Shown here: piece after piece, positions 59,698-64,000 of the stretch
Position numbering within the stretch: position 1 is the stretch's first letter
Layout: every line of letters begins with the position of its first letter
Made by a program: the position numbers and the translations under genes
Source: Sphingobacteriaceae bacterium
GTDB lineage: Bacteria > Bacteroidota > Bacteroidia > B-17B0 > Aurantibacillaceae
Direction of reading: 5' to 3'
DNA length: 64,000 nt
Assembly (NCBI GenBank): GCA_016709575.1
Contig: JADJMM010000004.1
Location: 124,001 to 188,000 of the forward strand
Notes under the pieces: generated by a model
Seen by the model: only the letters and a program-made list of their open reading frames with translations
Database searches by the model: none
Told to the model about the DNA's origin: nothing

Positions 59698-60033
59698 ATT
59701 TTTTTAGAAGTTCTTCTATCTTCATGGCGTAATCTAAAGAGTCGTCAATAAAGAAAACCAAATCAGGAACAACTCTTAATTGTTTCCCAACTAAATTACC
59801 CAAGCGTTTACGGATAGCCGCTTTTTCTTCTTGCACTAAATTAAAAATAGCTTGTCTATCCTTGGTAGCCATAATACTAATGTACACTTTAGCAATCCCT
59901 AAATCAGGACTAACCCTTGTTTGGGTAACGGTAATAAATGCCCCTCCAAAAAGGTTTTTAGATTCACTTCTGAAGATTTCAGCAAGCTCTTTTTGAACCA
60001 GCTTATTTACCTTTGTTGCCTTACGCTTTCCAT
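59696..60033 (-). CDS. rbfA: ribosome-binding factor A (one frameshift)
   Basis: About 112 residues after repair: RQQKVNKLVQKELAEIFRSES, TVTQTRVSPDLGIAKVYISIM and KQLRVVPDLVFFIDDSLDYAMKIEELL are the family blocks. KH-fold factor that binds 30S subunits late in 16S rRNA maturation. The frame breaks in a short A run near 60017; adding one A gives QQKVNKL. A box TATCTTTA (minus strand, 60045-60038) lies four bases before the ATG, one mismatch from the -7 consensus. Confidence 0.88.
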
Positions 60034-60089
60034 AGGCTAAAGATAGTGAGAATTTTATAATAATTTGTTGTTATCTTCGTTGTGTCATT

Positions 60090-61939
60090 ATGGGCAAATT
60101 ATTCTCAGTACTTAAATACATAAAGGGTTATGGAGTTATGCTTCTTTAAATATTGCATTTAATGTACTTTTCTCCATTTTATCGGTTTTCTCTATTGCAC
60201 TTATTATTCCGTTTATGGATTTACTCTTTAAAACGGATAATCAATTTTACATTGATGTGGTTAAAAAAGGCGCACCGGAATTCGGATTTAGTCTAGATTA
60301 CTTTAAAGGTTATTTTAATTATTTAGTAGCGGGACAAATTATTTCGTTGAAAAGCATACGCTATCATACTAATTTGTACAAGCGTTTTTTATTCTAACAT
60401 TTTTTAAGAATTTTAGTCGCTACATGGCTCATGTACTTTTAGCGCCCATCCGAAATGGTGTAGTTCGTGATTTAAGAAACAAATTATTTAAGAAAACGTT
60501 AGACCTCCCTCTTTCCTATTACAGCAACGAACGCAAAGGCGATTTAATGAGTCGTATGACCACCGATGTGCAGGAAGTTGAATGGAGCATTATGCAAACC
60601 CTTGAATTAATTTTCAGAGAGCCTTTGGTAATTATTATTTCAGTTTCAATGCTTATTTCTATCAGTGGATATTTTAACATTATAACGTTTTCTTATTATT
60701 ACCCATTGCTGGAATTATTGTGGCCATTTTAGGAAAAAGTTTAAAACGCAATGCACAAAAAGTAAAGAGATTTTAGGAATTTATTTTCCATTATGGAAGA
60801 GACCCTTGGTGGACTTAAAAAAATAATAAAAGCCTTTACGGGAGAAACTTTTGTAAAACAGCGTTTCGCAAAACCAACGAAGAATTTTATAAGCAATCGG
60901 TAAAAAGTATATCGCAAAACAGATTTAACATCGCTCTATTAGCGAAACGGTTGTGGTTGGGATTTTAATGCTAATATTATTTATTGGGGGCAAAATGGTT
61001 ATTGCAAACGATGGCAGTTTAAGTGCAGCCGATTTTATTGGCTATTTTGCTATTGCTTCTCAAATTGTTCCTCCTATTAAACAAATTACACAAGCGTATA
61101 ACAATATTCAAAAAAGGAGTAGCTTCAGAAGAGCGTATTAGTAAAATTCTGGATGCTGAAATTGTTATTATTGAAAAAGAAAACGCTAAATCAATTTCAG
61201 GATTCAATTCGCAAATCGAATTTAAAAATGTGTCGTTTGCTTACCGTAAAGGCGATTCAGGACATGTATTAAAAAACATTAATCTTGTTATTCCAAAAGG
61301 AAAAACTATTGCTTTAGTTGGACAAAGCGGAAGTGGTAAAACTACTTTAGCGGATATGGTTCCTCGTTTTTATGATGTAGATGAAGGAGAATTATTAATT
61401 GATTCGGTAAACTTAAAAGATTTAAAAATAAAAGAACTGCGTGGTTTAATTGGGATGGTTTCTCAAGAAAGTATTTTATTTAACGATACTGTTTTTAATA
61501 ATATTGCTTTCGGAATCAACAGTGCTTCTGAAGAAGATGTAATTAAAGCTGCTAAAATTGCAAATGCACACGATTTTATTGTGGCATTACCTGAAGGCTA
61601 TCATACCAATATTGGCGACCGAGGCGGAAAATTAAGTGGTGGTCAACGACAACGTTTAAGCATTGCCCGTGCAGTGTTAAAAAATCCGCCAATCTAATTT
61701 TAGATGAAGCAACCTCAGCTTTAGATACTGAAAGTGAAAAATTAGTGCAAGATGCTTTAAGTAATTTAATGCAAAACAGAACGAGTATAGTAATCGCTCA
61801 CCGTTTAAGTACTATTGCTAACGCTGATGAAATAATTGTATTACAATACGGCGAAATTGCTGAAAGAGGAAATCACAATCAACTCATTGCTCAAAACGGC
61901 ATCTATAAAAAACTGTGCGATATGCAGAGTTTTAAATAG
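60090..61939 (+). CDS. MsbA-like ABC exporter (many frameshifts)
   Basis: About 610 residues after repair, one half-transporter: six hydrophobic segments in the first two thirds (LNIAFNVLFSILSVFSIALIIPFM ... VVGILMLILFIGGKMV), the coupling-helix region RNGVVRDLRNKLFKKTLDLPLSYYSNERKGDLMSRMTTDVQEVE (key parts), and an ATPase domain with Walker A GQSGSGKTTLADM, the LSGGQRQRLSIARA signature, Walker B LILDEATSALD and IVIAHRLSTI. Likely lipid A-core or other lipid flippase in the inner membrane. Breaks at about 60140, 60370, 60710, 60770, 61110 and 61690. A lipid-exporting role is inferred from family resemblance; drug-exporting relatives exist. Confidence 0.85.
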
Positions 61940-63275
61940 TTTGTTTTTTAGTTAGAGAACGAAATCTCCAATAAAGAATCACTCCCACAAAAACGAGACT
62001 AAACGTCAGCGCCCACCAAATACCAATCACTTCCATCTTGCAGACAAAACCTAGTACATAAGCAAGTGGCAATGCTAAAACCCAATAGCCAATTAATGTA
62101 ATGTAGGTTGGGAATTTTACGTCTTCCATACCACGTAACATGCCAATAGAAGTCACTTGCAATCCATCGAACAATTGAAATACGGCTGCAATTAAAAGTA
62201 AACTCGATGTTAAATCTAAAATAGCTTTATCATCTGTAAAAAAACCCGGAAGTACATTCCTAAATGCCATAAATAATATTGCAAAAAATCCCATACACGC
62301 TAACACTAACAACACCGCCATATTCCCCGCCTTCTTTAATTCCACCTTATTGTTTTCAGCCATAAAATTACTTACACGAATAGTTGAGGCGCTACTGATT
62401 CCACTCGCGAACATATAAGTGAATGATGCTAATGTAATCGCAATTCCATGCGCGTCGATTTGTTCTTTTTCCAAATTTTCCGGCCATAAATAAAGCAATA
62501 ACAAAAGCAGCCACTTCAAATGTAAATTGCATACCGGAGTTAATGCCTATTTTCCAAAGGGGATTTTAAAGCTTCTCCACCTATTTTCACTTTCTTGAAA
62601 AATAAATTTTATGTCGTTTGTCTGCGGATTATAAAACACATACCATAAAAACGATATTCCCATAAAACTACGCGCAATAAACGAAGCCCATGCCGAACCC
62701 ATATAACCCATCTCTGGTAACCCCCATTTGCCATAAATCAAAGCGTAGTTCAAAATAATATTTAATACGTTACCAATAATGCTAATGTACATTGCCGCCT
62801 TTGTATTACTTAATCCTTCGGCATATTGCTTACAAGTAAAAAATAATGAAACAGGTATCATCGAAAATACCAAGACATTAAAAAATGGTTTAGATAAAGC
62901 CACAACATCCGCTGGTTGTTGCATATAATCCATTAATGGACTTAAAAAAAACATCAGAATAAAAGCTAATGTTGCAACCGCTGTATTTAAGAATAATGAA
63001 TTCTTAAATAATAAAGCTTTACGTTCTAAATTTCCATTTACATGTGCAGAAGAAACTAATGGCGTAGCCGAATAACTCATTCCAATACAAAACACCAATA
63101 ACAAAACAAAAATACCATTGGCAGAAACACCCGCCGCTAATTCCGTTTTGCCAATCTGACCCAAAAAATAATTGTCGGCCATACCCGTAAACACATAACC
63201 TATTTGCGTTGCTACTAGTGGTAGGGACAAAGCAATAGTTTCCTTTATATGTTGTTTATTGGTTAAAGTTTTCAC
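61932..63275 (-). CDS. MATE family efflux transporter (one frameshift)
   Basis: About 448 residues, twelve predicted helices in two pseudo-symmetrical halves, opening IKETIALSLPLVATQIGYVFTGMADNYFLGQIG, a typical MATE start, with AAGVSANGIF and, after the break, IDAHGIAITLASFTYMFASGISSASTIRV in the second half. Exports drugs or dyes by Na+ or H+ antiport. The start is GTG at 63275. The frame breaks near 62550-62470: IPFGKIGINSGMQFTFEVAAFVIALFMAG is recovered by one-base changes. Its stop overlaps the ABC exporter's end by eight bases. Confidence 0.87.
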
Positions 63276-63288
63276 AATAGTTTTTTAA

Positions 63289-63306
63289 CGGGTTAAATTA
63301 AACCCG
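63289..63306 (-). terminator. weak hairpin between the cytochrome and MATE genes
   Basis: CGGGTT and AACCCG arms with a short loop, in the gap after the cytochrome c stop. No U-tract, so termination is uncertain. Confidence 0.3.
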
Positions 63307-63336
63307 CATTTACGTTTTATCCGAAAAATGTAGGTA

Positions 63337-63705
63337 TTAGTTAGCTGGAGTTCCTTTAGCTAAACGCATTGACAATACGTATTTCCAAAGCGCGTCCTTT
63401 TGAGCATCTGTGATTTTTGCTTTCGGCGCCATACGGTTTACGTCTTTTTGCCAATCAGCTTCAGAATGCTTGTACATATTTTTCTTACCATGACAATTAG
63501 TACATGGTCCCATATATACATCGTAACCTTCTTTTAAAGTTGCTGCTGTTGCATCTGCAAATTTAACTTGGATTGCTTTTAACTGAGAGTCTCCGGGAAG
63601 ATAAGCATCCACTGCAGGAGTTGTTGAACTTCCTTCTTTTTTCGATTTACAAGAAAAAGCAAAAATTGCTAAAACTGATAATATGGTGATAAATTGTAGT
63701 TTCAT
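63337..63705 (-). CDS. small cytochrome c lipoprotein
   Basis: 122 residues: lipoprotein signal (MKLQFITILSVLAIFAFSCKS, lipobox FAFSC), one haem-attachment CTNCHG motif, and a Met in NRMAPKAKIT as the likely sixth iron ligand. A periplasmic-side, membrane-anchored electron carrier. The same frame runs upstream into the ferredoxin gene, giving an apparent fusion. I separate them because the ATG at 63705 begins a perfect lipoprotein signal and a one-base repair ends the ferredoxin just upstream. Confidence 0.85.
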   Translation of the reverse strand: MKLQFITILSVLAIFAFSCKSKKEGSSTTPAVDAYLPGDSQLKAIQVKFADATAATLKEGYDVYMGPCTNCHGKKNMYKHSEADWQKDVNRMAPKAKITDAQKDALWKYVLSMRLAKGTPAN

Positions 63706-63715
63706 AAATTCAATA

Positions 63716-64000
63716 TTATAGGTGTAATGATTCTTTTTCTTTAAAAGTTCTTCTTCGTTTTCTACATTGCCGTCGTCTTTAATGCAACAGTCAACCGGAC
63801 AAACAGCCGCGCATTGAGGTTCGTCGTGAAAACCAACACACTCCGTACATTTATCAGAAACAATGAAATATAAATCCATTGATACAGGTGTTTGAGGATC
63901 TTCGGCATTAGCTTCAATACCTGAGTTCTTTCCTTTAAACATCCCTTTTACGCCGGTTCCGTCGGCAAATCTCCACTCTGCTCCCCCTTCATATATTGCA
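63716..64000 (-). CDS. 2[4Fe-4S] ferredoxin, partial at window end
   Basis: The C-terminal about 95 residues of a bacterial-type ferredoxin: AIYEGGAEWRFADGTGVKG, then DLYFIVSDKCTECVGFHDEPQCAAVCPVDCCI with the cluster cysteines (key residues CTEC and CAAVCPVDCC). The N-terminal cluster motif lies beyond base 64000. Cytosolic electron carrier. The stop is placed at 63716-63718 assuming one extra A in the run near 63742 (giving LLKKKESLHL); without it the frame reads into the cytochrome gene. Confidence 0.85.

Noticed and set aside
1..64000. Search for tRNA, rRNA, insertion sequences, phage genes, CRISPR or toxin-antitoxin pairs
   Set aside because: No transposase, integrase, repeat-spacer array, cloverleaf or rRNA-like sequence was recognised by reading; subtle RNAs could still be missed.

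Overview
This looks like a chromosomal segment of an AT-rich member of the Bacteroidota. The evidence is: promoters of the Bacteroidota type (TTTG or TTG about 18-19 bases upstream of TAnnTTTG); several secreted proteins with type IX secretion (T9SS) C-terminal signals, including one gliding-motility-type (type B) C-terminus; an ECF sigma/anti-sigma pair; DUF4421 and DUF5723 outer-membrane proteins; split 5'-nucleotidase genes; and A-rich rather than Shine-Dalgarno-rich start regions. I see no rRNA, tRNA, CRISPR array, transposase or phage gene. Content is mostly housekeeping and cell envelope.

Layout. 0-8.7 kb: topA, mgtE and a lipoprotein (+), then a TPR hybrid histidine kinase and purA (-). 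8.7-17.7 kb: ribH and a YfgM-like TPR protein (-), recF with a DciA-like gene, an M28 peptidase and a DinB-like protein (+), ung (-), a tiny lipoprotein, osmC, a secreted unknown, lipA and DUF4421. 17.8-23.2 kb: an ECF sigma operon (sigma, anti-sigma-like, small periplasmic protein, outer-membrane protein), purine nucleoside phosphorylase and lpxK. 23.3-27.6 kb: secreted unknown, Nif3-like, zinc-ribbon coiled-coil, O-methyltransferase, threonine aldolase. 27.6-36.3 kb: surface region with a T9SS-exported PHP hydrolase, a badly broken gene, DUF5723, a T9SS propeller protein and two GT-C-type membrane glycosyltransferases. 36.6-46.1 kb: a PorE-like propeller protein, a sirtuin, a DPP-IV peptidase, a LytTR regulator with its propeller sensor kinase, and a type B T9SS protein. 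46.1-53.5 kb: DUF2179, acylphosphatase, a large secreted protein, a nucleotide-sugar operon (WbpE-like aminotransferase, Ugd, UDP-xylose synthase) and a thioesterase. 53.5-64 kb: split 5'-nucleotidase, dnaA, a sialidase-like T9SS protein, a LolC-like permease with rbfA, an MsbA-like ABC exporter, a MATE exporter, a cytochrome c lipoprotein and a ferredoxin that runs off the window.

The most striking property is the number of single-base indels that break reading frames, mostly in short A or T runs and often in genes expected to be essential (purA, rbfA, msbA-like, lpxK region, the zinc-ribbon gene). In nearly every case adding or removing one base restores a normal protein. I read this as residual long-read assembly error, densest at 29.2-32.1 kb and 60.1-61.7 kb, and I annotate each broken gene as one feature across its frameshifts. 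Products and spans are therefore firmer than the exact reading frames.

The best biological leads are: a recurring -7 promoter box only 3-5 bases before the start codon, implying leaderless mRNAs; an anti-sigma-like protein built from four degenerate cytoplasmic repeats; a PorE-like protein whose OmpA domain is replaced by a different C-terminal domain; a perfect 17-base palindrome in front of the sirtuin gene; and a sensor kinase that has lost the segment holding its phospho-accepting histidine.
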